A stretch of DNA of 64,000 nt from Paenibacillus_S sp043945595 (lineage in GTDB: Bacteria; Bacillota; Bacilli; Paenibacillales; NBRC-103111): NCBI RefSeq assembly GCF_043945595.1, contig NZ_JBIFNP010000001.1, forward strand, positions 62,001-126,000, in the 5' to 3' direction. The position numbers and the translations under genes were made by a program. Shown here one piece after another: positions 45,505-54,967 of this stretch. Position 1 is the stretch's first letter, and every line of letters starts with the position of its first letter. Under the pieces are notes generated by a model. It was not told where the DNA came from. It worked only from the letters and a program-made list of their open reading frames with translations, and did not search any database.

Positions 45505-46443
45505 ATGAATCATGAGACAGCACTGCACCGGAGAGCGCCTTACGCGGCGCGGAAATCCCGGATGATCCGGCTGCTGAACAAATATAAATATTATTATTTG
45601 CTGATGCTGCCGGGTCTGCTGTATTTCCTTATTTTTAAATATATCCCGATGGGCGGCATCCTGATCGCCTTCAAGGATTACAAATTGGCCAAAGGGATTT
45701 TTGACAGTCCCTGGTCGGGCTTTAAATGGTTCGAGATTTTGTTCCAAACGGAGGATTTCTGGCTGGCTCTCCGCAATACGGTTATTATCAGCTTCTATAA
45801 GCTCATCTTCGGATTTCCCGCGCCGATTGCGCTGGCGCTGCTGCTCAATGAGGTCATGAGCAGCGCGTTCAAGCGGATTATTCAAACGATTGTATATTTC
45901 CCGCATTTTTTATCGTGGGTCGTGCTGGGCGGGATGATGTTTACACTGCTTTCGCCGACGACAGGCATATTAAGCCTGTTCGGGGTGTCCAACTCTCCGG
46001 TCATGCAGCCGGAGCATTTCCGTTCGCTGCTCGTCTGGTCGAATATATGGAAGGAGACTGGCTGGGGCACGATCATTTATCTTGCGGCGATGGCAGGCAT
46101 TAATCCCGAGCTGTACGAAGCGGCCCGGATGGATGGAGCCAACCGGCTCCAGCTGGTGCGTTATGTGACGCTGCCCTCCATCGCTTCGACGATCGTCATT
46201 CTGCTTATTTTGAGAACGGGCCATATATTATCGGCCGGATTCGACCAGGTGTTCATTCTGTACAACCCGCTGGTATACAGCGTAGCGGATATTTTGGATA
46301 CGTATGTGTACCGAGTAGGCTTGACGATGGGGCGGTACCCTCTTGCCGCTGCGGCGGGCTTGTTCCAATCCGCTGTCGGTCTGCTGCTGCTGTTGTTCTC
46401 CAACATGCTGTCCAAGCGGCTGGGCGGCAGCGGCCTATGGTAA
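45505..46443 (+). CDS. ABC sugar transporter permease, LplB type (second module)
   Basis: The 312-residue membrane protein shows FKYIPMGGILIAFKDYKLAKGIF, the EAA loop YEAARMDGANRLQLVRYVTLPSI, and DILDTYVYRVGLTMGRYPLAAAAGLFQS. It pairs with the LplC-type permease at 40642. GAGAGGAGG precedes the ATG. A sulfatase gene follows by about 100 bases. Confidence 0.93.
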   Translation: MNHETALHRRAPYAARKSRMIRLLNKYKYYYLLMLPGLLYFLIFKYIPMGGILIAFKDYKLAKGIFDSPWSGFKWFEILFQTEDFWLALRNTVIISFYKLIFGFPAPIALALLLNEVMSSAFKRIIQTIVYFPHFLSWVVLGGMMFTLLSPTTGILSLFGVSNSPVMQPEHFRSLLVWSNIWKETGWGTIIYLAAMAGINPELYEAARMDGANRLQLVRYVTLPSIASTIVILLILRTGHILSAGFDQVFILYNPLVYSVADILDTYVYRVGLTMGRYPLAAAAGLFQSAVGLLLLLFSNMLSKRLGGSGLW

Positions 46444-46477
46444 GTTATTTACATTTGTAAACGAAATTCAATGATAC

Positions 46478-46523
46478 GGGCACTCGGTGAGGGCGGCTTA
46501 AGGCTCCTTTCGCCGGGTGTCCA
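46478..46523 (+). other. Hairpin between permease and sulfatase genes
   Basis: GGGCACTCGGTGA pairs with TCGCCGGGTGTCC across GGC...GCC. There is no T-tract, so it may stabilise or process the mRNA and not end it. Confidence 0.5.
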
Positions 46524-46545
46524 TGTGAAGGAGTGAATATTTCAT

Positions 46546-47930
46546 ATGACGAACCAGCAAGTCACTAAGCAGCAGCGGCAACATGACCGCCCTAACGTGA
46601 TCGTATTTTTCACGGATCAGCAGCGCTGGGATACGACGGGCGCGCATGGCAATCCGCTGAATTTGACGCCGAACTTCGACCGGATGGCGAGGGAAGGGAC
46701 GCACTTGGTTCATTCCTTCACCTGCCAGCCGGTGTGCGAACCGGCGCGCAGCTGCCTGCAGACGGGCCGGTATGCTACCGATACCGGCTGCTTCCGCAAC
46801 GGCATTCCGCTGCCGGACGAAGCGAGAACGCTTGCCCACTACTTCGGCGACGCAGGTTACCGTACGGCCTACATCGGCAAGTGGCACCTGGCCGAGGAGG
46901 ACCCGGTTCCCGAAGCGGGAAGAGGCGGCTATGAGCATTGGTTAGCTTCGAATGTGCTCGAGTTTTCCTCCGACGCGTACGATACGGTCGTCTACGATAA
47001 CGACTGCCGGGAAGTGAAGCTGCCGGGTTACCGGGTCGATGCGCTGACCGATGCCGCCATCCGTTATATCGATTCGCATCAGGACGATCCGTTCTTCCTG
47101 TTCCTGTCGTTTCTCGAGCCGCACCATCAGAACCATCTGGACAATTACCCGTCCCCTGACGTATACCAGGGCGCTTACGGAAGCCGCTGGATCCCGGCGG
47201 ATCTCCTCGCGCTGGGCGGGACGGCGCCCCAGCATATCGACGGCTACTACGGGATGGTCAGAAGACTGGACGACGCGCTCGGCCGCCTGCTGGATGCGCT
47301 GAAGAGCCTGAAGCTGTCCGACAACACGATAGTGCTGTTTACATCGGACCATGCCTGCCATTTCAAAACGAGAAACGGCGAGTACAAGCGCTCCTGCCAT
47401 GACAGCTCGATCCGGGTGCCGACTGCCATCTGCGGCCCCGGCTTCCAGCAGGGCCGCCGCGTCAGAGAGCTCGTCAGCCTGGTCGACCTGGCGCCGACGC
47501 TGCTTGATGCCGCCGGCATCCCTGTGCCGCAGGCAATGCAGGGCCGCTCGCTTGTTCCGCTGGTTCAAAGCGGAGGGCACCCGACTGGCCGCAGGAGGTC
47601 TTCGTTCAGATCAGCGAATCCCAGGTCGGCCGCGCGATCCGCACCGACCGCTGGAAATACAGCGTCTCCGCTCCCGATAAGCATCCGAACCGGGATGCAG
47701 GATCGGACGACTACGTCGAAGAGTTTCTGTACGATCTGCAGGCCGATCCGTACGAGCTGCACAACCTGGCCGGCGTCGACGCCTTCCGCGGCATCGCCGA
47801 TCAGCTCAAGGCACAGCTGATCGCCCGGATGGTCGAGGCCGGGGAAACGGCCCCGGCCATCCGCAACGCGCCTGCCGCAGCCGCAGGCCAGCGCCGCGCA
47901 GCTGTAAGCGAGCTGCGCGTCAAGCTGTAA
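46546..47930 (+). pseudogene. Cys-type sulfatase, frameshifted near the C-terminus
   Basis: The protein has the alkaline-phosphatase-like sulfatase fold. Metal and active-site motifs are VFFTDQQRWDTTG (Asp24), C64-E-P-A-R68, the CxxxR site whose Cys becomes formylglycine, and GKWHL. FTSDHACHFKTR completes the metal site. The frame breaks near 47580 after GRSLVPLVQSGG. The other frame supplies the normal end (DWPQEVFVQISES, AIRTDRWKYSV, EFLYDLQADPYELHNLAG) to 47930. The repaired length is about 460 residues. No signal peptide is seen, so it would desulfate an imported saccharide in the cytoplasm. A maturase for Cys sulfatases must be encoded elsewhere. Confidence 0.9.
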
Positions 47931-47962
47931 CGCTTGCGCAGCCCTCGCTGCTCTTGCAGCTA

Positions 47963-48003
47963 AAAAAGCACAGCTCCCTTCCGTCGGGAGCTGCGCTTTT
48001 TGC
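47963..48003 (+). terminator. Terminator after the sulfatase
   Basis: AAAAAGCACAGCTCCC pairs with GGGAGCTGCGCTTTTT. It ends the second ABC module. Confidence 0.88.
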
Positions 48004-48960
48004 TGTGTTCGAGCTAATTTTAGTTATACTCTATTATGCTCTATTCCCACTCTCTAGTTACTTTCTGGCTACGTTTTATTTATGTCTAAGCTGCTCTCAA
48101 GCTACTCCCGCTGGTTTGCTCTAGGTACGCTCTCCATACACGTGAGCCGGTGGAGGCGCGATAATCGCTGCTTTGAACAGAACAGAAAGCTTGGACAGAT
48201 TGCCGCCACCTATGTTTTAGGCTGCAAATCCAATGGCCTCTAATCCAAGCTGCCTATGGAATAGAAGCCTGATACAGAAGCTGCTTGCAGGAGGGAATGA
48301 TCGTAGCGCCGGTAAGTGTTGGGAAGGTACATATATGATGTGCTGAAGGTGGAAGGTTTGCTATATATAGGTTCGACTGACTTCCGCGTATTCCCGCCCA
48401 TTGAGCAAGCTGCATAACTGCGGATTATCTTAATACCTTGCTTTAACAGGCAGCTGCAGCCATGTTTTGTTTTGCCCCAGCCTTCGCAGCTCAGGCAGTT
48501 CAGCTTGAAGCCCCGCCCAGCTCTCTGCAGCACCGGAGGAGCATGGGTATGGGGTGGAAAAACGACAGTGCCCGCCTTTGAAATCGTTTTCCTAACCTTT
48601 TAGCCTGTTCAATTCAAAAGGACACGATTTCAACAGCGGTTGTAACCCTATACCCATGCTCCTCCCAAGCATCCATCTTTACCCTGATAAATATTTAACA
48701 TCACGAAATACCCGGTTCACTATTGTGACATAAGGCCAGGTTTAATATCGGTCGGTTCTAGCGTGACCGATCAAATCCGCCAAAATTTTTTGCATAAACC
48801 GCCACCGTTTTACATATATTTCTTCACACCGGGGAAAGCTAATAACACCGATTACAAATCTCCTTATGATTTAACGATCTGTTTATGTTCCTCTAATCTT
48901 GTCTTAATAATAGAGGGCTATGATACAGATATACAATGGAACGAAGAAAGGAAGAAAAGC
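48004..48960. other. Gene-poor region after the second ABC module
   Basis: About 950 bases hold no convincing gene. The start (48010-48140) is a low-complexity, pyrimidine-rich stretch with many variants of CTCT/GCTACT. A palindromic repeat lies at 48535-48665. The promoter of the small gene at 48961 should be in the last 200 bases, which are AT-rich. Confidence 0.45.
48535..48665. repeat. 131-bp palindromic repeat with 21-bp inverted ends
   Basis: The ends GGAGGAGCATGGGTATGGGG (48535 on) and CCCTATACCCATGCTCCTCC (to 48665) pair with one mismatch over 21 bases. Inside, GAAATCGTTTTCCT pairs with AGGACACGATTTC. The interior boxes CGCCTTTGAAATC and GATTTCAACAGCGG are shared with the 224-bp repeats at 592 and 62348, and in part with the MITE at 39935. 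The ends themselves differ, so it is a relative and not a copy. Confidence 0.75.
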
Positions 48961-49185
48961 ATGATACTTTATCAATTGGCGAAACGTTTAGAGCAGCGCA
49001 AGCAGCTGACGCAAACCATTCTAACATCGGGAGACGAGCAGGCGGTAGACCAGCTGGTGTCGCAAAGGGAGCAGGTGGAGGAACAGCTGTTCACGCAAGC
49101 GAACCGTTGGAGCGCGGAAGGGAACGACGAATTTGTACTTGCCGGACTGGTACCCGACTCGGAATGTGACCTCGACGGAGAATAA
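48961..49185 (+). CDS. Small helical protein, unknown function
   Basis: ATG 48961 follows GGAAG; a longer in-frame reading from 48763 is not protein-like. The 74-residue product is mostly one charged coiled-coil-like helix (LAKRLEQRKQLTQTILTSGDEQAVDQLVSQREQVEEQLF). It ends in an acidic tail. No family is recognised. Confidence 0.65.
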   Translation: MILYQLAKRLEQRKQLTQTILTSGDEQAVDQLVSQREQVEEQLFTQANRWSAEGNDEFVLAGLVPDSECDLDGE

Positions 49186-49297
49186 CTGGAATTAGCGGGA
49201 AAATGGAATGACCCCATTTTCTTTTTTTTGTGTTCGGCCCTTTTTCCGTGTAGAATGAGGAGTGCAAGGATTCTGCAAAGCAAAAGAGGGTACCGAT

Positions 49298-51065
49298 ATG
49301 AAAGTAGTGTTATCTACCTTAAACGCGAAATATATTCACACGTCTTTGGCGCTGCGTTATTTGAAGTCGTTCAGCGAGAAAGACTTTCCTATAGAAATTA
49401 CCGAGTATACGATAAAAGACCCGGCGATGAACATCGTATCCGACTTGTACCAGAAGGAGCCCGATCTGATCGGGTTCTCCTGTTACATCTGGAACATCGA
49501 AGAGACGATTACCGTGGTCAGCATGCTCAAAAAAATTAATCCCCAGCTGACCATCGTGCTTGGCGGTCCCGAGGTTTCTTACGATACGGAGTATTGGATG
49601 AACCGGATTCCGGAGGTCGACTTCATCGTGATGGGCGAGGGGGAGGAGACGTTCCACCACCTGCTGCAGGAACTGAACGGCGACCGTAAATTTTACAGCG
49701 TGTTCGGAGCTGCTTACCGTAAGGAAGACCGAGTCATCATCAATCCCCCGCGTCCGAAGCTGGCGCTCGACGATATTCCGACGCCGCACCGGTTTGCGGA
49801 GGATGTTCCCAGCCTGGCGAACCGCGTGGTCTATTTCGAGACAAGCCGGGGCTGTCCGTTCAGCTGTCAGTTCTGCTTATCTTCTATTGAAGTAGGCGTG
49901 CGCTATTTCGATATGGAGCGGACGAAGAGCGACCTGCTCTATTTGATCGAATCCGGAGCGAAGCTGATCAAATTCGTGAACCGCAACCTTCAACATCAAG
50001 CGGGATTACGCGCTCGAAATTTTTGAGTTCCTTATTCAGAACCACCGCGGCTGCGTGTTTCAATTCGAAATTACCGCGGATATCATGAGGCCGGAAGTAT
50101 TGGATTATTTGGCGGAGCATGCGCCGCCGGGCGTGTTCCGTTTTGAGATCGGCGTGCAGTCGACCAACGATTTGACGAACAGCCTCGTGAAGCGCCGGCA
50201 AAATTTCTCCAAGCTGACGCGTACCGTGCTGAAGGTCAAGGAAAGCGGCAAAATCGATCAGCATCTGGATCTGATCGCAGGGCTGCCGGAGGAGGATTAC
50301 AACTCGTTCCGCAAAACGTTTAACGACGTGTTCGAGCTGGAACCGGAGGAGCTGCAGCTGGGCTTTCTGAAAATGCTGCGCGGCACCGGCATGCGGGCCG
50401 ACGCGGAGAAATACGGCTACAAGTTTATGGACAATGCCCCTTATGAGATTCTCGGCAACGATATTTTGCCTTTCTCCGACATTGTCAGAATCAAGCGGGT
50501 CGAGGATGTGCTGGAAAAATACTGGAATGCCCATCGGATGGACCATACCGTCAATTATTTGATCCGGGAGGAATTCCCCTCGGCGTTTGATTTCTTCCAG
50601 CTGTTCGGCGACTATTGGGAGACCCGCGGCTGGCAAAAAATCGGCCACCAGCTTGAGGATTTGTTCACACGCCTCCACGCTTTTCTGACCCATCGGGGGA
50701 CCCGGGGGATGGACGTCATCGAAGGCTTGATGAAGCTCGATTATTTCCTAAATCATAAATACAAGCCGCGCAAGATTTGGTGGGACTTCTCGCTGGATAA
50801 AAGCACTCAGTCCGATTACATTCGCAGACTGGCTGAAAGGCCGGACGAGGTATCGGAAGCTTTTGCGGCGCTGCGTATGAACGAGAAAGATCTGCATAAG
50901 CACACGATGCTTGAAGTGCTGCCGTTCCGGCTGAATCATTATTTGGCAAGCGGCGAGCTGCTGACAGGTGAAGAACAGCTGCTCATCGTTCATTTTCCGC
51001 CGGACACGGCGTCGCGGGCCCAATTGTATACATTGGCCCTCGGGGCGATGGAGCCGAGCCTTTAA
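49298..51065 (+). pseudogene. B12-binding-domain radical SAM protein (DUF4080 type), frameshifted
   Basis: ATG 49298 follows AGAGGG. The first 180 residues form a cobalamin-binding Rossmann domain (VLSTLNAKYIHTSLALRYL, DLIGFSCYIWNIEETI, IVLGGPEVSYD). The radical SAM cluster CPFSCQFC follows. Near 49986 the frame shifts: CGCAACCTTC should read CGCACCTTC, giving R-T-F-N-I-K-R-D-Y. The second frame then runs to 51065 and completes the barrel (FEITADIMRPEVLDYL, FEIGVQSTN, HLDLIAGLPEED) and a DUF4080-like end. The repaired length is about 588 residues. The substrate is unknown. Confidence 0.9.
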
Positions 51066-51174
51066 GCAGCTTATAGCAAGCAACCAGCCTCACACAAAAG
51101 CAAAAAAGGAGCCACTGTCATTGGTTAACTGGATTTCCGGCCGAGTGGCGTCGTAGCTTCTATATAAATAGTAA

Positions 51175-51257
51175 AAAGAGCCGTTCCCATTGAACTGCGC
51201 CCTTCGTTAGATGTACGTCTAACTTCTTGGGGCAATACACAATGGTCGGCTCTTTTT
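51175..51257 (+). terminator. Terminator after the B12 radical SAM gene
   Basis: AAGAGCCGTTCCCATTG pairs with CAATGGTCGGCTCTT, followed by T. The loop holds a second perfect stem, GTTAGA/TCTAAC. Confidence 0.85.
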
Positions 51258-51268
51258 TCCTATATTAA

Positions 51269-51334
51269 AGAAAGGGACCCTCGAGGCCGCATCTCCAGAA
51301 AAGAAGAGAGATGCCGGCAGACGCGGGTCCCTTA
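51269..51334 (-). terminator. Terminator after manA
   Basis: On the minus strand AAGGGACCCGC...GGGTCCCTTTCTTT forms a stem ending in T-rich sequence, just past the manA stop. Confidence 0.75.
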
Positions 51335-51344
51335 GTTATACAGC

Positions 51345-52313
51345 TTAAGGCAAATAACTGCGCAGCACCGTCATAGAGCCGGTCAGCGAATAATCACCGA
51401 GGTTTGCCGGAATCAAGTAGCACTCCCCAGGCTTCACGGAAAGCTCACCATCGGCCCAGCGGATGGTGCCGGTACCGTCGCAAATGATGTGAATTACAAA
51501 GCTGGCTCCCGTCGTTTGCAGCGGCCATTCCTGCTCGACCTTTCCTTTTTCCGTAACAAAGAAAGGAGAGTTGGCTAAGGTCAGCCACTCGTTAGCTGCG
51601 GTCAAACCGGTTTTCATGAAGGTGGCTCCCGAGCCTTCGTAAGCGATGACGTTCAGGGAATCTTCGATGTGCAGCTCGCGGGGCTTGCCGTCTAGACCCA
51701 GACGGTCATAATCGTACAGACGGTAGGTGCTGTCCGAGTTTTGCTGAATTTCGGCGACAAGGACGCCTGCACCCAGCGCATGAACCGTTCCGGCAGGAAT
51801 ATAGAACGAATCGCCGGCCTCGACCGGAACCTCCCGCAGGCTGTCCAGAATCCGGTTTTCTGCAATGGCTTGGGCCAGCTGCTCGCGTGTAACCCCATCG
51901 TTTAGCCCGTAAATAATTTTGGCACCCGGCTTGGCGTCAAGGATGTACCACATTTCCGTTTTGCCTAGCTCGCCTTGCGGAAGTCTATCATAATGATCGT
52001 TCGGATGCACCTGCACCGATAGATCGTCCTGGCAGTCCAACAGCTTAATTAAGAGAGGAAAACGGCCGTTTTTCTCGGAAAAGCCTTTGGCTCCAAAAAA
52101 ATCTTTGCCGTACTGCTCGCGGATTTGATCCAGACCGAGTCCGGCAAGCTCTCCATTCACGACACGGGTTGTGCCGTTCGGGTGATCGCCGATCATCCAG
52201 CCTTCGCCGATGGGCCCATCGGGCAGCTCCAAGCCGAACTGTTCCAGATTGCGGCCTCCCCATACACGTTCTTTCATTTCAGGTTTAAATAATAAAGGAT
52301 ATGGTTTCAACAT
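51345..52313 (-). CDS. manA: Class I mannose-6-phosphate isomerase
   Basis: ManA interconverts mannose-6-phosphate and fructose-6-phosphate and needs zinc. The 322-residue length is that of Bacillus ManA/Pmi. Zinc-site motifs are visible: LSVQVHPNDHYD (Gln and His), KTEMWYILDAKPGA (Glu) and IPAGTVHALGAG (His). The N-terminal PLLFKPEMKERVWGGRNL is typical. It is a single gene ended by its own terminator. Confidence 0.94.
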   Translation of the reverse strand: MLKPYPLLFKPEMKERVWGGRNLEQFGLELPDGPIGEGWMIGDHPNGTTRVVNGELAGLGLDQIREQYGKDFFGAKGFSEKNGRFPLLIKLLDCQDDLSVQVHPNDHYDRLPQGELGKTEMWYILDAKPGAKIIYGLNDGVTREQLAQAIAENRILDSLREVPVEAGDSFYIPAGTVHALGAGVLVAEIQQNSDSTYRLYDYDRLGLDGKPRELHIEDSLNVIAYEGSGATFMKTGLTAANEWLTLANSPFFVTEKGKVEQEWPLQTTGASFVIHIICDGTGTIRWADGELSVKPGECYLIPANLGDYSLTGSMTVLRSYLP

Positions 52314-52382
52314 GCTCCCTACTTTCTACTTATTAGCCATTCTGCCTCTGTGGGCGGGTGCAATATGCTACATGCCATTATA

Positions 52383-52973
52383 TCAATCAGCCAGACGCTT
52401 TTCTACCGCAATGCAGTAGGGCGGATGGTTCTTTTGATTCAGGAAGCGGTATTCCAGCACCTGGTACTGCTTCTGGGGAAGCTGCTCCGCCCATGTCCGG
52501 ACGGCGGCCGCTTCCTGTTCGCCGCCTTCATGACCGGTATACAATATAATAGTAAGAATACCGCCTTTGCGCAGCCACTCGACCGACTGCCGAAGAGCGG
52601 GAAGGGTGCTGTCCGGTACCGTTACCGTCTGATGATCGGCTCCGGGCAAATAGCCGAGATTGAACATCACTGCCGCGACGCGGCCTTTGGCATGCGGCGG
52701 CAGCGTTTGCTCCATCAGCGCATGACTGCGTTCATGGAGCTGAACGGGTACCGGCGCGAACGCGCTGAGCTCCTGCTCCAGACGCTGGCGGGTGCGTTCC
52801 AGCGCCTGCGCCTGGATGTCAAAAGCATGCACGGAGCCTTCCGGTCCGACGCATTTAGCCAAAAAAAGCGTGTCCACCCCGTTGCCGGCAGTGGCGTCCA
52901 CTACCGTCTCTCCCGGGGAGACACGTTCTTCTATCAGCTTATGGGCATAGCTGAGGATGGATAAAAACCCCAT
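52383..52973 (-). CDS. mnmM: tRNA (mnm5s2U34)-methyltransferase, YtqB/MnmM family
   Basis: The 196-residue SAM-dependent methyltransferase has motif I VVDATAGNGVDTLFLA, a second acidic strand VHAFDIQAQAL and the family motif MFNLGYLPGADH. Bacillus YtqB makes the final methyl transfer of mnm5s2U at the tRNA wobble base. In Bacillus ytqB directly follows ytqA. Here ytqA is upstream on the same strand, but a cytochrome c gene lies between them. Confidence 0.88.
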   Translation of the reverse strand: MGFLSILSYAHKLIEERVSPGETVVDATAGNGVDTLFLAKCVGPEGSVHAFDIQAQALERTRQRLEQELSAFAPVPVQLHERSHALMEQTLPPHAKGRVAAVMFNLGYLPGADHQTVTVPDSTLPALRQSVEWLRKGGILTIILYTGHEGGEQEAAAVRTWAEQLPQKQYQVLEYRFLNQKNHPPYCIAVEKRLAD

Positions 52974-53000
52974 ATAAATAACGCTCCGATCTATGATTGC

Positions 53001-53762
53001 TTATTTTTGAGCCGAAAGCCATTGGGCCAGCTCTTCAATTTGCTCCGCTTTCAGCGTTTTTTGAAACGGCGGCATCGTTTTGCCGCCGTGGTTGATCATA
53101 GCGATAAGCTGATCTTGGGTGAGCCGGCTGCCGACTTTCGTTAAGGCCGGCCCGACATCCCCCTGCAGCTTGTCGCCATGACAAACCATGCAGTTGTCCT
53201 TGTACAGCGTCTCCGCTTTCAAGGAGACGCTGCTCCCGGAGGAGCCCCCGCCGGACGCCGCCGACGAGGAAGCGCCCGCCATGGGCGGCGTCACAAGATC
53301 CGTCGGCATCGGGGCCGTAGCCGGCTTGGAGCCGTCCTCGGACGCTGCCGGCGTTCCGGACGCCTTGGGCGGCTCGAGCATCGGCACGGTCGACGGCTTC
53401 TTCGCAGGCGGCTCCTCGAGCTTCGGCAGCTCCGCCTTGGGCAGCTCGGCCTTCGGCTTCGACCCGGTCGAAGCCGAAGAGGCTGCCGGAGGCTTGGCCG
53501 ACTCGGACTTCGTGTCGGCCGGAGCTTCGCTGCCGCCTTGCGCCGCGGCGCCGTCCGTGCCGCTGCCTGCTGCGGCCTCGGCGGGCTGCTTCGCAGCGTC
53601 GGCGCTGTCCGCAGGCGGCGCTGCGAGCCCGGCTCCGGCACCCCCGCCCGGCTCGGCCGGCGCGGGCGCCGGGGGAACCGGCTGCACGGCAGGCGCATCC
53701 TTGCAGCCGCCTATCAGCACGACGGCCAATAGCGCCGTCGCTCCCAGGATAAGCTTCCTCAT
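53001..53762 (-). CDS. Cytochrome c lipoprotein with long Ala/Pro linker
   Basis: The 253-residue precursor has a lipobox (VVLIGGC, Cys 20). About 155 residues of Ala/Pro/Ser/Gly/Lys-rich low-complexity sequence follow, then a C-terminal monoheme cytochrome c domain. The heme site is CMVCH, and the distal Met ligand is probably in KTMPPF. This resembles Bacillus cytochrome c-551 (CccB), but with a far longer linker that could span the cell wall. Its partner oxidase is not obvious here, because qox in this window uses quinol. The linker region is very GC-rich, so many false open frames overlap it. Confidence 0.9.
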   Translation of the reverse strand: MRKLILGATALLAVVLIGGCKDAPAVQPVPPAPAPAEPGGGAGAGLAAPPADSADAAKQPAEAAAGSGTDGAAAQGGSEAPADTKSESAKPPAASSASTGSKPKAELPKAELPKLEEPPAKKPSTVPMLEPPKASGTPAASEDGSKPATAPMPTDLVTPPMAGASSSAASGGGSSGSSVSLKAETLYKDNCMVCHGDKLQGDVGPALTKVGSRLTQDQLIAMINHGGKTMPPFQKTLKAEQIEELAQWLSAQK

Positions 53763-53812
53763 GTTCTGTCACTCCTTTGTCCTGGCTGGCAGGGTGGCAT
53801 TCCTCGCTCCGC

Positions 53813-54793
53813 TTAGCGGGTTTCCGGCACACCTGCCTCTTTTTTCCAATACTTACCCTGCCATGTATCTCTCAAACGCAGCTCTGCGTCAATCGCGTTC
53901 AGGACTTCCCATTTTTTCAAGCTCCACATCGGTCCGATCAATAAATCCCGGGGAGCGTCTCCGGTCAGGCGGTGCACAATCATATCCGGAGGCAAAATTT
54001 CCAGCGTATCCGCAATTAATCGGACGTACTCGTCTTTTTCCAGAAATTGCAGAAGGCCGGCTTCATACTGCTTGACCATAGGCGTTTTACGCATGAGATG
54101 AAGCAAATGAATCTTGATGCCTTGCACGTCCATCTGAGCTACCGCACGGCCGGTCTCAAGCATCATCTCATGGGTCTCCCCAGGCAGCCCGTAAATGATA
54201 TGGGTGCAGGTGCGGATGTTATGCTTGCGCAGCTTGGCAACCGCATCCAGATAGCACTGAGTGTCATGCGCGCGGTTGATGAGCTGAGACGTCGATTCGT
54301 GAATCGTCTGCAGACCCATCTCCACCCACAGGTAGGTTCGCTCATTCAGTTCGGCCAAATACTCGACTACATCGTCGGGCAGGCAGTCGGGCCGCGTAGC
54401 AATGGAAAGGCCGACCACGCCGGGCTGCTGCAAAATCACTTCATAATATTCCCGAAGCTCCTCTACCGGAGCGTAGGTGTTGGTGTAGGCTTGAAAGTAG
54501 CCGATATACTTCGCTTCAGGCCATTTTTTGTGCTGCAGATCGCGGATAGTGTTGAATTGAGTTACCAGATCGTCGCGGCGGCTTCCGGCAAAATCGCCTG
54601 AGCCGCGGGCGCTGCAAAAGGTGCAGCCGCCGGCCGCGATCGACCCGTCCCGATTCGGACAAGTGAAGCCGGCATCGAGCATGACTTTAAAAACTTTAGT
54701 ACCGAATTGACGGCGCATTTCAACGTTCCATGTATGAAACCGCTTGTCGCCCCAAAGCTCGGGGACGCAGCGGTGTTGTTCCACTTGATTCAT
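53813..54793 (-). CDS. ytqA: TIGR01212-type radical SAM protein, YtqA
   Basis: The start is ATG 54793, nine bases after AAGGGG; the frame is open to 54910 but has no earlier ribosome site. The 326-residue product has the cluster motif of this family, CPNRDGSIAAGGCTFC (Cys at 1, 13 and 16 of the motif). Barrel motifs include GLSIATRPDCL, WVEMGLQT and THIIYGLPGE. YtqA is widely conserved next to ytqB; its function is not firmly known. Confidence 0.9.
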   Translation of the reverse strand: MNQVEQHRCVPELWGDKRFHTWNVEMRRQFGTKVFKVMLDAGFTCPNRDGSIAAGGCTFCSARGSGDFAGSRRDDLVTQFNTIRDLQHKKWPEAKYIGYFQAYTNTYAPVEELREYYEVILQQPGVVGLSIATRPDCLPDDVVEYLAELNERTYLWVEMGLQTIHESTSQLINRAHDTQCYLDAVAKLRKHNIRTCTHIIYGLPGETHEMMLETGRAVAQMDVQGIKIHLLHLMRKTPMVKQYEAGLLQFLEKDEYVRLIADTLEILPPDMIVHRLTGDAPRDLLIGPMWSLKKWEVLNAIDAELRLRDTWQGKYWKKEAGVPETR

Positions 54794-54967
54794 GAAATAT
54801 AACCCCTTTGCTGACATAGCTTCTTTACATTTTACCGTAAAAGCTAAACCTTTGCGAATATTTCCTTGACAATAGCCTCCTAGTTCCGGCAAGGATATTT
54901 GATTCTGCAACCGACCATGCTAGTAGTGCACCAATAATACTTGATTGCGAAGGGAGAACTCAACAGT

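Noticed and set aside
48240..48533. Minus-strand 97-codon frame in the gene-poor region
   Set aside because: There is no ribosome site, the composition is odd, and no supporting context was found.
53178..54075. Long plus-strand frames over the cytochrome c gene
   Set aside because: They arise from the GC-rich Ala/Pro linker. The minus-strand frame has a lipobox and a CMVCH heme site.
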